64,000 nt of DNA from assembly GCA_934446675.1 (NCBI GenBank), contig CAKSEL010000014.1, positions 1 through 64,000 on the forward strand, written 5' to 3'. Below the pieces are notes generated by a model, which was not told the origin of the DNA, did not search any database, and worked only from the letters and a program-made list of their open reading frames with translations. Position 1 is the first letter of the stretch. Every line of letters starts with the position of its first letter. Shown here one piece after another: positions 1 to 8,117 of this stretch. The position numbers and the translations under genes were made by a program. The stretch is from an uncultured Eubacteriales bacterium (GTDB lineage Bacteria; Bacillota; Clostridia; Oscillospirales; CAG-382).

Positions 1-75
1 TTCTGTTCTAAATTAAGGGCTGCCGTTTTCTTTGCAGCTTTCTTTTTAAAAAGAAAGCGCGCGTCCTTCGCGTAT
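1..75. repeat. Intergenic repeat, tail fragment (copy A)
   Basis: This is the right-hand tail module of the repeat family seen again near 25.7 kb, 21.1 kb and (inverted) 38.4 kb. It has the word 'agggct', then 'ttttctttgcagc', then a perfect 22-bp palindrome at about positions 38-59 (GCTTTC followed by T/A runs and GAAAGC). The rest of the copy lies outside the window. The palindrome followed by GCG is shared by the tail-bearing copies; copy B has a slightly altered version. Confidence 0.8.
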
Positions 76-85
76 TCTTATTTGC

Positions 86-114
86 TTGACTTTGTAACAA
101 ATAGGTAGTATAAT
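86..114 (+). promoter_or_regulatory. Sigma-70 type promoter of the antiporter gene
   Basis: TTGACT at 86-91 and TATAAT at 109-114 are separated by 17 bp and lie just upstream of the gene starting at 153. Confidence 0.7.
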
Positions 115-152
115 ATACGGCGGACAAAAAAGAGAAAGGACGGCGCCAAAAA

Positions 153-1472
153 ATGGAATTTGACGTAATGAACATACTGTTTGATGTTGCGATAATACTG
201 CTTGCGACAAAGCTGTTGGGAATGTTCACAAGAAAGATAGGATTGCCGCAGGTTGTAGGCATGATAATCGCGGGACTTTTAATCGGACCTGCGATAGCCG
301 GACATTTACATCTCGGCTCATTCAAAGGGCTTATCGCACCGACGGACATTGAAATGAAAGTTTTGCAAAGCTTTTCGCAGATAGGTGTTGTATTCATACT
401 ATTTTCAAGCGGACTTGAAACAGACTTCAAGGAACTGAAGAAAAGCGGTGCCGCAGCAACGGCGATTGCCTCTGTCGGCGTGCTTGTGCCGGTTGCGCTC
501 GGCGCTTTCACATCGCTGTTTTTCATGGGCTGGCCCAAAAATGCGCTTTCGCACGAAATGCTCATGAACGCCCTCTTTGTAGGTGCGATACTCTCCGCAA
601 CAAGCGTAGGCATTACGGTCGAAACTCTGCGCGAGCTTGGCGCGCTTAACTCAAAAGTCGGAACGACGATACTCAGTGCCGCAATAATCGACGACGTACT
701 CGGAATTATAGCGCTCAGCATTATAACCGGTCTCAACGGCGGCGGTCACGTCGGAGAAACGCTGCTTAAAGCCGCGATGTTCTTTGTATTCAGCGTGGGA
801 TTCGGATACATTCTGCGCAAGATTTTCGATATGCTTGTACATACATATCCGCATAAACGCAGGACCAGCATCTTCGCGCTCTCAATGTGCCTTATTTACG
901 CATACTGCGCGGAAAAATATTTCGGAATTGCCGCAATTACCGGCGCGTATATGGCAGGTCTTATGCTCAGCGGTCTTGACGACACCTCTTTCGTCGACCG
1001 CAAGGTCGTTGTCAGCGGCTACATGATTTTCACGCCAATGTTCTTCTCATATATAGGAATAAGCGCTGATTTCAGCAACTTCAGACTTTCGGGACTTCTG
1101 TTTGCCCTTGTATTTGTGGTTGTCGGCGTGCTTGCAAAAATCGTCGGCTGCGGAAGCGCGGCAAAGTGCTTTAAATATAACGCGCGCGATTCGCTCACAA
1201 TCGGCTGCGGAATGATAGCGCGCGGCGAGGTCGCACTTGCGGTATACGCGGCAGGTCAGTCGCTTATCTGGTACGACAAATCGGGAACGCTTGCCGGAAT
1301 AGATCCGCTTGTTGCGACAATCTTCCTTATAATATGCTCTTCGATACTCTGCCCGATACTTTTGAAAGCCGTGCTCAAGAATCACAATCACCCCGAAGTT
1401 ACGGACAGAAAGCACAGAGTTTCAATCTCAGCCGAGGCTATCGAAAACACATTCCCCGAAAACAATTCTTAA
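153..1472 (+). CDS. CPA2-family cation:proton antiporter (KefB/NapA-like)
   Basis: A membrane protein of 439 aa, hydrophobic almost throughout with about 12 predicted helices, of the monovalent cation:proton antiporter-2 family. The diagnostic paired aspartates are in 'IIDDVLGI' (about residue 178), preceded by the conserved 'SATSVGIT' segment; 'SSGLETD' (about residue 88) is also typical. It probably exchanges Na+ or K+ for protons across the cytoplasmic membrane. There is no C-terminal TrkA-N/RCK nucleotide-binding domain, so it is a short form without the KefB/KefC regulatory tail. It has its own promoter at 86-114 and appears monocistronic, facing the DMT transporter across a shared terminator. 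An AAAGGA site lies about 12 nt before the chosen ATG; an ATG at 168 is the alternative start. The cation cannot be read from the sequence. Confidence 0.9.
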   Translation: MEFDVMNILFDVAIILLATKLLGMFTRKIGLPQVVGMIIAGLLIGPAIAGHLHLGSFKGLIAPTDIEMKVLQSFSQIGVVFILFSSGLETDFKELKKSGAAATAIASVGVLVPVALGAFTSLFFMGWPKNALSHEMLMNALFVGAILSATSVGITVETLRELGALNSKVGTTILSAAIIDDVLGIIALSIITGLNGGGHVGETLLKAAMFFVFSVGFGYILRKIFDMLVHTYPHKRRTSIFALSMCLIYAYCAEKYFGIAAITGAYMAGLMLSGLDDTSFVDRKVVVSGYMIFTPMFFSYIGISADFSNFRLSGLLFALVFVVVGVLAKIVGCGSAAKCFKYNARDSLTIGCGMIARGEVALAVYAAGQSLIWYDKSGTLAGIDPLVATIFLIICSSILCPILLKAVLKNHNHPEVTDRKHRVSISAEAIENTFPENNS

Positions 1473-1490
1473 AACAAATTTCTCAACACA

Positions 1491-1530
1491 CAAAACCCGA
1501 TGCTTTCCATAGCACCGGGTAGTTTTATAT
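1491..1530. terminator. Bidirectional terminator between antiporter and DMT transporter
   Basis: An inverted repeat ACCCGaTGCT / AGCAcCGGGT with a 6-nt loop has A-rich DNA to the left and T-rich DNA to the right. It lies between two convergent genes, so it can serve both. Confidence 0.75.
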
Positions 1531-1543
1531 ATACGTATCTTTT

Positions 1544-2431
1544 TTAAATCATCACAAGCGCCGCTATTCCGACGGCTATTCCGATTGCGGTTTTTACCGT
1601 TATCTTTTCGCCGAATACGACAGCGCCCACAATCGCTGCAATTATCGTCGCACCGCCGTTTATCCAGGCAAACAGCACAGCCGACGAAAGCATGGGCGTA
1701 AGAGTCGTGGCAAGCTGCTGTATCACAAACACCGCAAGCGCAAGCAGAACGGCATACAGATACAGCAATCCCGGAAATTCGCTCTGCTCTTCACTTTCCG
1801 TTTTTATGCTTTTAAATTTAAGCACAGCAAATGCTCCTCCGAGCATGACCGCAGGCACGAGGAATGTCAAAAGCGAAAAGAACGCGACGTTTCCGCCCTC
1901 AACTTTCAATCCGAAAACTTTCTGGCAGAACATGACCGCGCCGTTTGACGCAAACGAACCGAGAAGCCAGAACAGCGTTTCGGGCGTGAAGTTTCCCTTG
2001 ATCTTTTTCGACGAATCCACAAGCAGCACTGCGGAAAATATAACAGCCGCAATGCAGAACACCTGTATAAGCGACATACTTTCATTAAGGAACAGTGCGC
2101 CGAGTGCGCAGGGAATAATAATTCCGGACGTGCCGAAAATAGAGTTTAGAACCACCGTTCCTCCGTCAAGCGCCTTTATTCCGCAAAGCATATTGAACGC
2201 CAAAAAACACCCCGAACACGCGGCAACGGCAAGCGTCGGAAGTACAGTTTCTGACTTGATTTTTCCGCCGAACATGACAATCAGCGAAAAAAGCGACGAC
2301 GACGCAAATTGCAGAAAAATATAATGTATGTACGCCGTTTTGCCGGACGGCAGTTTAAGCGAACCTTTCTTGCTGAATACGCTCTGGATTATTCTCATTA
2401 AAAGTATAACGAATATAAACAATGCAGCCAT
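1544..2431 (-). CDS. EamA/DMT-superfamily transporter
   Basis: A polytopic membrane protein of 295 aa of the drug/metabolite transporter type, with about ten helices and small-residue-rich segments ('LFAWINGGATIIAAIVGAVVFGE' region near the C terminus is the typical last EamA repeat). The substrate is unknown. I chose the ATG at 2431 ('MAALFIF') because a GGAG site lies 9 nt upstream; an in-frame GTG 39 nt earlier has no good site. It is divergent from the AraC-type regulator at 2599, which may control it (inference from position only). Confidence 0.8.
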   Translation of the reverse strand: MAALFIFVILLMRIIQSVFSKKGSLKLPSGKTAYIHYIFLQFASSSLFSLIVMFGGKIKSETVLPTLAVAACSGCFLAFNMLCGIKALDGGTVVLNSIFGTSGIIIPCALGALFLNESMSLIQVFCIAAVIFSAVLLVDSSKKIKGNFTPETLFWLLGSFASNGAVMFCQKVFGLKVEGGNVAFFSLLTFLVPAVMLGGAFAVLKFKSIKTESEEQSEFPGLLYLYAVLLALAVFVIQQLATTLTPMLSSAVLFAWINGGATIIAAIVGAVVFGEKITVKTAIGIAVGIAALVMI

Positions 2432-2598
2432 TTTGTGTTTCTCCGTTTCCTTGTACAGATCTGTTTTCACGGCTTTTTATGATTTCGGCTTGACGCCGCA
2501 GTACAGCCGTGATATTATGTATTATATATAACTGCATTGCGCTTTTCAACACATATATTGCCGAATAGTTGCACTATATTGCAAAACAGAGGTATAAA

Positions 2599-3453
2599 AT
2601 GAGTACGATACAAAACCGCGAAACAATACGTTTCAATCTGCCGTCGCTTTTTACACGAATTAACGACATAAACACAAATACCAACAAACACATTAACTGG
2701 AACACGCTGCATATACACGACAGCATAGAAATTGTAAGGGTAAATTCCGGAAAGATCAGCTGTTCGGTTGCCGGAAAGATAGCCGTGTTTGAAAAAGGCA
2801 GCATTATTCTTATAAACTGCCGCGTCATTCACAGGATATTTCCCGGAAAATCCGTCGATATTACAATTATCCAGTCTGAAACCGAAAAGTACACCGATAC
2901 GGACACTTCGTTTTCGCAGAATTTTTCGGAATTTATAAGCAGAAACAAAAGAGCGCCGTACATAATATGCCCCTGCGGTTCCGAGCTTTGGGAAATTGCG
3001 GACAGCCTTATACGCGAGAGCCGCGAAAAGCAAAAGGGATATGAAAAGTACATCAAAGCAGGAATTTACACGCTTTGCGCGTTTATGGAAAGAAACGGCC
3101 TTTCGGAAAGCGAGGACATAAGCGAAACCGATAAATTGCGGAAAATACAACCGGCAGTAGAATATATTGACGAAAATTTCCGCGACCGTCTGTCGCTGAA
3201 CGACATCGCACAGCGCTGCAACATGAGCCGCTTTGAGCTTTGCCGCGCTTTTAAAAATCTTTCCGGCACAACGGTATTCGATTATGTCACCTTTGTAAGA
3301 CTGCGCCATGCCATAAGGCTTATAAAAAATAAAGATCACAGCATCTCCGACGCGGCTTTTGAATGCGGATTCTGTTCGGTACAGTATTTCAACCGCGTTT
3401 TCAAAGCCAATCTCGGCTGCGCTCCGTCCGAAATGCGAAAGTCCGGAATATAG
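2599..3453 (+). CDS. AraC-family transcriptional regulator
   Basis: A cytoplasmic DNA-binding regulator of 284 aa. The N-terminal half is a cupin-like ligand domain ('NTLHIHDSIEIVRVNSGKIS' region). The C-terminal ~100 residues hold the two AraC helix-turn-helix motifs: 'LSLNDIAQRCNMSRFELCRAFK' region and 'ISDAAFECGFCSVQYFNRVF', ending with the usual 'G.APSEMRK'. The ATG at 2599 follows an AGAGGT site; an upstream in-frame ATG at 2569 lacks one. It is transcribed divergently from the DMT transporter, a common regulator/target layout. Ligand and target are not determinable from sequence. Confidence 0.88.
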   Translation: MSTIQNRETIRFNLPSLFTRINDINTNTNKHINWNTLHIHDSIEIVRVNSGKISCSVAGKIAVFEKGSIILINCRVIHRIFPGKSVDITIIQSETEKYTDTDTSFSQNFSEFISRNKRAPYIICPCGSELWEIADSLIRESREKQKGYEKYIKAGIYTLCAFMERNGLSESEDISETDKLRKIQPAVEYIDENFRDRLSLNDIAQRCNMSRFELCRAFKNLSGTTVFDYVTFVRLRHAIRLIKNKDHSISDAAFECGFCSVQYFNRVFKANLGCAPSEMRKSGI

Positions 3454-3474
3454 CCGTGAAATTCGGATAAAAGC

Positions 3475-3517
3475 GCAAAAAAATTCCGGCGCACCGTATA
3501 TGGTACGGCACACCGGA
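3475..3517 (-). terminator. Rho-independent terminator of hsp20
   Basis: The stem CCGGTGTGCCGT / ACGGTGCGCCGG (one mismatch) with a short loop is followed on the minus strand by a run of seven T. It lies between the convergent AraC-type and Hsp20 genes. Confidence 0.8.
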
Positions 3518-3559
3518 GCTGATTATTCAGCACGCTTTAAGGTTCTGCACCCGAAAGCT

Positions 3560-4006
3560 TTATTCAATTTCAAGTCTTCTCGATTCGGGAAGTTCTTCCT
3601 TCTTCTTGGGCAGCGTAATTTTGAGAACGCCGTTGTCGTATTTCGCCGTAATCTCGTTTGACTTTACGTTTGACAAATCAAACTGTCTTGAATACGAACC
3701 GTAGGAACGTTCGCAGCGGACGTATTTATCTTTCTTGTCCTTCTCTTCGTGTTCCGAATGACGTTCTGCGCTTACGGTAAGCACGTCGCCGTTTATGTCA
3801 AGGTGAATATCCTTCTTTTCAAAGCCCGGCATATCGGCTTCAAGCTCATATCTGTCGCCTTCGTCCTTTATATCGGTCTTGAAACTTTCCATTGCTCCGT
3901 CAAAGAATGAATACGGCGTCGTAAAGAAGTTCTTTTCAAACTCTTCCATTTCGCGGAAAGGATTGTAAACTTTATTATTCTTGTTATAAGGTCTGAGTTC
4001 AAACAT
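3560..4006 (-). CDS. Hsp20/alpha-crystallin small heat-shock protein
   Basis: A small ATP-independent holdase chaperone of 148 aa in the cytoplasm. The alpha-crystallin domain spans roughly residues 45-140: 'YELEADMPGFEKKDI', then 'DGDVLTVSAERHSE'-like strands, and the C-terminal 'A.YDNGVLKITLPK' with the G-V-L signature. The N-terminal arm is Phe-rich ('PFREMEEFEKNFF'), as in Clostridia Hsp18 proteins. The ATG at 4006 has a perfect GGAGG nine nt upstream, so the longer in-frame extension to 4054 is rejected. I could not confirm a CIRCE or CtsR operator upstream. Confidence 0.93.
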   Translation of the reverse strand: MFELRPYNKNNKVYNPFREMEEFEKNFFTTPYSFFDGAMESFKTDIKDEGDRYELEADMPGFEKKDIHLDINGDVLTVSAERHSEHEEKDKKDKYVRCERSYGSYSRQFDLSNVKSNEITAKYDNGVLKITLPKKKEELPESRRLEIE

Positions 4007-4178
4007 GGTAAATACCTCCGAAATTGTCTTTCTTTGTGCTGCAAATTCAAGCACCCTGATTTGTTTTATGCGTTTTGCACTTCAAATCTACACATCGGAA
4101 TCATCTCCGTTTTTTATCTCAAGGCTCTTTAAACCTTGTTCTTTTTTCTTTTTACGTATACTATTATAATCAAAAGCC

Positions 4179-4207
4179 TTGATTTTTCAAGAATACGGCG
4201 GTATAAT
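4179..4207 (+). promoter_or_regulatory. Promoter of the PucR-like/corA pair
   Basis: TTGATT at 4179-4184 and TATAAT at 4202-4207, 17-bp spacer, end 52 bp before the start codon at 4260. Confidence 0.65.
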
Positions 4208-4259
4208 TAAAGTGCAGTCTGTTGTGCCGACAGCACAAACAAAGAAACGGAGAAAGAAC

Positions 4260-5477
4260 ATGGACAGGCAAACGCTTACAGATATATTCATTGACAGTCC
4301 CACGCTTTCGGAGCTTATAAAAAACATCGGCGGACTGTTCGGCGCGCCCATACTCGTAACCGACGACGCTTTTATGATACTTTCAAGCTTTACGCCGGAC
4401 ACGGTGCCGCACAGCCGCGAGTTTAAAACCGCACTCAATCACAGCGAGCTGCCGTTTGATTTAAGCAGTATAATATCGTCACGCACCGAAAACGGATCCG
4501 CCGCGCCGTTTGAATGTGAATACAACGGCAAAACGCTTCGCATAAGCACGCTTTTTTATAACGGTGCGTCGCTCGGAAACATTATACTCGTGTATCCGGA
4601 TCCGGAGTTTGAAAAGCCGGACGACGACATTTTGTCCTTTGCCGACAGCATTGTTTCAAAGCAGATGTACGGCGAATACGGCAAAGATTCCGGATCTTCT
4701 TCGGGTACTGCGGAACAGGTACTGCGCGAGCTTATAGACGGAGAGTTTTCCGACAGGCGGAAATTTGAACTCAGAGCACAGTCAACATATCTTTCGGGAT
4801 TTAATCCTGAACGCTTTGCACTGTGCGCATTTTCCGACGGCACTGCGTCCTCTGACATCGGCAGCGAACGGATAATGCAGAACTTAAACTCATTCTTTCA
4901 CGGCAGCCACCCGTTTATATATAAAGGAAATCTTATTATATTTCTTCATAAGGAGCACGGAATTTCAAAGCTGTGCCGTTTTTCGGAGGAATACGGACTG
5001 AAAACCGTAATCTCGGAAAAAATACAGGATCTTTTCACGCTGCCGCAGATGTACGCTTTTACGCAAAAAGCGCTTAACTACCTTCTGTCTCACGGTCACT
5101 ACGAATCCTTTACGGAACAATGCGAGAGATATTCTCTGATAATTCTCTTAAAAGAGCTTGAACAAAACGGTTTTCCGATGGATCCCGGCGTAAAAAAGCT
5201 TTATCTTGCCGACAAGGACGCAGGCACCGAGCTTTGTCTTACGCTTTACACGTACATATCCTGCCGCCATTCTCTCAAAGAAACCTGCGAAAAGCTGTTC
5301 ACCCACCGAAACACCGTCCTTTACCGCATACGCAAAATAAAAGATGAGTACATTCCGGACTTCGACGTTCCCGAAAACAGCTTTTACATACTGTTAAGCA
5401 CTGCGCTTACGCTGACAAAGCTCGGAAACGACGATCTGTTCATTCAGAAAAATTCAAAAGGAGATATTGCACTATGA
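4260..5477 (+). CDS. PucR/CdaR-type helix-turn-helix regulator
   Basis: A regulator of 405 aa. The N-terminal two thirds look like a GAF/PAS-like sensor ('GAPILVTDDAFMILSSF'), and the C-terminal ~60 residues form the PucR-type HTH ('SLKETCEKLFTHRNTVLYRI'), which is how this family binds DNA. The ATG at 4260 is preceded by an ACGGAGAAAG site; the upstream in-frame extension starts inside the promoter and is rejected. The stop overlaps the start of the CorA-like gene by four bases (ATGA), so the two are translationally coupled. A role in sensing a metabolite linked to metal or purine status is only guessed from the partner gene. Confidence 0.82.
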   Translation: MDRQTLTDIFIDSPTLSELIKNIGGLFGAPILVTDDAFMILSSFTPDTVPHSREFKTALNHSELPFDLSSIISSRTENGSAAPFECEYNGKTLRISTLFYNGASLGNIILVYPDPEFEKPDDDILSFADSIVSKQMYGEYGKDSGSSSGTAEQVLRELIDGEFSDRRKFELRAQSTYLSGFNPERFALCAFSDGTASSDIGSERIMQNLNSFFHGSHPFIYKGNLIIFLHKEHGISKLCRFSEEYGLKTVISEKIQDLFTLPQMYAFTQKALNYLLSHGHYESFTEQCERYSLIILLKELEQNGFPMDPGVKKLYLADKDAGTELCLTLYTYISCRHSLKETCEKLFTHRNTVLYRIRKIKDEYIPDFDVPENSFYILLSTALTLTKLGNDDLFIQKNSKGDIAL

Positions 5478-6322
5478 TAAAAGCGGTATCGTTATCGGCT
5501 CTGTCCGGTCTTTCGGACTGCCTCGGTGAAAAAGTTATAAAAAGCATTACAGAGCCGCGCACTGAAAATTTCAAAAGCTTTGCGGACTATACTCTTATGA
5601 CATTTGACTGCTGCGACATACGCAAAAGCAGCGTCCGAAATCCGAAAGTCACGGTATATCTCGGCAAAGAAAACCTTTTCTTTATCTGTGAGACCGAGGC
5701 TCTTGTGCGCACGGAAAGCATCTTAAATTCGGTTCTTGATGACGGCATAGCCGACTGCGGACAGACTTTGACCGCATTTTTTGAATATATGCTTGAATCC
5801 GACACTGTTTATCTCGACTCTCTTGAACGCGAGATAGACAACCGCGAGACCGAGTTTCTTGAAAATCCGTCCGACAGCGGCAAAGTCTTAAAAAAAATAT
5901 CGCACTACCGCCGCAAGCTTCTCCGCATAAAAAGATATTACGAACAGCTCAACTCTATCTTTGACGAAACGGCGGAAAACCGAAACGGCTTGCTGTCCGA
6001 AACACTGTGCCGCAGATTTGAAATCCTGAGCTTACGCACGGACAAATACATAAACTCCGTAATTTATCTGAAAGAAGCCGTAAGCCAGACGCTTGAAGCA
6101 TATCAGTCGCAGCTTTCGATACGCCAGAACGAGCTTATGAAGATCTTTACCATTGTCACGGCGATTTTTCTTCCGCTTTCGCTTATTGCGGGCTGGTACG
6201 GTATGAATTTCCGCGGTATGCCCGAGCTTTCGTGGGAATACGGCTACCCTGCGGTAATTCTCGTAAGCGCGGCAATAGCAGTTTGGCTTATATGGTACTT
6301 CAAAAAGAAAAAATGGCTCTGA
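5474..6322 (+). CDS. CorA-family Mg2+/Co2+ channel
   Basis: A 282-aa CorA/2-TM-GxN protein. There is a long cytoplasmic, helix-rich N domain (charged coiled region around 'REIDNRETEFLENPSDSGK'), then two C-terminal membrane helices separated by the signature loop 'WYGMNFRGMPEL', whose GMN forms the pore entrance. The C terminus is the usual Lys-rich tail ('FKKKKWL'). The family transports divalent cations, usually Mg2+. It is shorter than classical CorA (~315 aa). Co-translated with the preceding PucR-like regulator through an ATGA overlap. Confidence 0.9.
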   Translation: MIKAVSLSALSGLSDCLGEKVIKSITEPRTENFKSFADYTLMTFDCCDIRKSSVRNPKVTVYLGKENLFFICETEALVRTESILNSVLDDGIADCGQTLTAFFEYMLESDTVYLDSLEREIDNRETEFLENPSDSGKVLKKISHYRRKLLRIKRYYEQLNSIFDETAENRNGLLSETLCRRFEILSLRTDKYINSVIYLKEAVSQTLEAYQSQLSIRQNELMKIFTIVTAIFLPLSLIAGWYGMNFRGMPELSWEYGYPAVILVSAAIAVWLIWYFKKKKWL

Positions 6323-6349
6323 TACGCTTTTAAAATATGCAAAAAAAAT

Positions 6350-6400
6350 ACAGCCCGGTATGAAAGATATTTTTCAATCGTACCAGGCTGTTGTTTTTCT
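6350..6400. terminator. Terminator after corA
   Basis: The inverted repeat ACAGCCcGGTA / TACCaGGCTGT has A8 on its left and a T-rich run on its right. It lies between the convergent corA and response-regulator genes and is usable in both directions. Confidence 0.8.
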
Positions 6401-6431
6401 GTTTTTTTACGCGGTGCGTAATTTGTTTTTA

Positions 6432-7121
6432 TTACTGCTGGAGCAGTTCAAACTTATATCCTACGCCCCATACCGTCTTGAGCGTCCATTTGTCGGATAC
6501 GCCCTCAAGCTTTTCTCTGAGTCTCTTTACGTGAACGTCAACGGTTCTCGAATCTCCGAGATAGTCAAATCCCCATACCTTGTCGAGAAGCTGATCGCGC
6601 GTGAATACTCTGTTGTAATTTGAAGTAAGGAAGTAAAGCAGTTCAAGTTCCTTAGGAGGAATATCAACGGCTTTGCCCGCAAGCTTAAGCTCATACTTCT
6701 GAAGGCTTATTTCAAGGTTATCAAACTTTATAACCTCGCTGTCGTCGTTGTCATGACCCGAGTAACGTCTGAGCACTGCCTTTACGCGCGCCGAAACCTC
6801 TTTCATGTCAAACGGCTTTGTTATAAAGTCGTCGGCACCCAGTTCAAGTCCGAGTACCTTGTCGAATACGTCGCCCTTCGCCGTTACCATAATGATAGGC
6901 TTTGAGGACATTTCTCTTATCTCTCTGCATACCTGCCAGCCGTCTTTTCTCGGCATCATTATGTCAAGCAGCACAAGATCCGGTTCGTATATTTTGAATG
7001 CCGAAAGAGCCTTTATTCCGTCGTTTGCGGTAACTATCTCATAACCCTCGTTTTCAAGATAAAGTTTGAGCAGATCGCAGATGTTGGTATCGTCGTCGGC
7101 AATGAGTATTTTAAGTCCCAT
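6432..7121 (-). CDS. OmpR/PhoB-family response regulator (orphan)
   Basis: A two-domain regulator of 229 aa. The receiver domain (residues 1-~118) has the acidic pair 'DDD', the phospho-acceptor Asp in 'LVLLDIMMP' and the Lys of 'ITKPFD'. The winged-helix effector ends with the recognition-helix region 'DSRTVDVHVKRLREKLE' and 'VWGVGYKFE'. The ATG at 7121 sits behind a GGAGGA site; the annotatable upstream extension is rejected. No sensor kinase is adjacent: both neighbours are unrelated, so its kinase must be elsewhere. It resembles the VanR/PhoP branch but its target is unknown. Confidence 0.9.
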   Translation of the reverse strand: MGLKILIADDDTNICDLLKLYLENEGYEIVTANDGIKALSAFKIYEPDLVLLDIMMPRKDGWQVCREIREMSSKPIIMVTAKGDVFDKVLGLELGADDFITKPFDMKEVSARVKAVLRRYSGHDNDDSEVIKFDNLEISLQKYELKLAGKAVDIPPKELELLYFLTSNYNRVFTRDQLLDKVWGFDYLGDSRTVDVHVKRLREKLEGVSDKWTLKTVWGVGYKFELLQQ

Positions 7122-7315
7122 TTTTAAATTCCTCCCTCTCAAAATGTCCTGTTTGTAAAAAAGTTCAAATTTGTTTCTTACAGTGTTAATTATATTCTTA
7201 AAATAATTGTATTTGGTTAACTAACGGTGTAATTTATGTAAATAAATTGTTATTTTCGGCAAAATTTTAACCCGAAACGGCAAATATACCGGATCGGGCA
7301 TGAAAATGTACATTT

Positions 7316-7873
7316 TTAACGCTGTTTTGCAGCTGATCTGAACTCAAGTCCGCGGTTTATGACAAAAGCAATCGACGGCAGTATTGCGCACAGGCGTTTA
7401 CGTGCCGCAAACGGATCGTCGGGAAGATTTATGACAAGCGTATTGCCGCAGAAACCGGCAGTCGCGCGCGACGGGCAGAGAGCGTCGCATTTTCCTGAGC
7501 TGAGCGCTGAGGTTCCGTCGGTATAAGTGCCGTTATCCGAAGAAAATGCTCCGTCGGCACGGCTCAGACAATATGAAAAGTATTCGGCTTTTCTCTTGCA
7601 CACGCTCTCGGTTATTTCGGGGATCACGTCGTTTTTGCCGAAGCCTTCCGCGCCTACCGTCACAACAAGGTCGTTCACCTCGCACAGTTGTCTTAGCCTT
7701 GACTTAATGTTTTCTTTCTGAAGTGCCGGCGTCATGCACGAATAACAGCCTCCGACGGAATATCCGCCGCCTTTAAGTATCTCCATAAGCTTTCCTGCAC
7801 AGCATATCGCGCCCGACAGCTCAAGCGCGCTTTCTCCGACGCACATAAATCCCACATTCGGTATCTTTCTCAT
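7316..7873 (-). CDS. MoaB/Mog-like domain protein (divergent)
   Basis: A 185-aa protein resembling the molybdopterin-binding MoaB/MogA fold. 'LVVTVGAEGFGKNDVIPEIT' (about residues 71-90) matches the family's GG-T-G-P-D-T-E motif region, and 'SRATAGFCGNTLVINLPDD' (about 133-151) matches the 'SR..aG..gntlI.nlPG' block. The first block is degenerate (VGAEGFGKND instead of TGGTG), and no other molybdenum-cofactor genes are in the window, so MPT adenylylation is doubtful. It has many cysteines near the middle ('CYSC', 'CDALC'). Start ATG at 7873 with AAGGAA upstream. It may be a repurposed Mog fold protein. Confidence 0.6.
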   Translation of the reverse strand: MRKIPNVGFMCVGESALELSGAICCAGKLMEILKGGGYSVGGCYSCMTPALQKENIKSRLRQLCEVNDLVVTVGAEGFGKNDVIPEITESVCKRKAEYFSYCLSRADGAFSSDNGTYTDGTSALSSGKCDALCPSRATAGFCGNTLVINLPDDPFAARKRLCAILPSIAFVINRGLEFRSAAKQR

Positions 7874-8069
7874 GTTTTAATCATTCCTTTGATTTTGATT
7901 TCATGAAAATTATACCTTATTTAAAGCCGCACTTCAAGAACAACCGTTCGCCGCAAAATGCGTCATTGCGATTTTAAAGACACAAAAAATACAAATTTCG
8001 CCGTCTGTATCAAAAGTTCGTCCGAATAAGCTGTATCATTTTGCGGTATCGCGCCGAAACACGCGTACA

Positions 8070-8113
8070 AAACAAAAGCGAAGCGTACATATTGAATGTA
8101 CACTCCGCATATT
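8070..8113 (-). terminator. Terminator after the HAD-GtrA gene
   Basis: The inverted repeat GCGgAGtGTACAT / ATGTACgCTtCGC with a 5-nt loop is followed on the minus strand by TTTTGTTTTG, just downstream of the stop codon at 8118. Confidence 0.7.
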
Positions 8114-8117
8114 TATA

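Noticed and set aside
2515..3513. 332-codon minus-strand frame over the AraC gene
   Set aside because: Shadow of a well-supported AraC gene with both HTH motifs; no ribosome site.
4036..4054. GTGCT-N9-AGCAC palindrome upstream of hsp20, considered as a CIRCE (HrcA) operator
   Set aside because: The N9 spacing fits but the arms do not match TTAGCACTC/GAGTGCTAA, and the element overlaps the region just before the start codon.
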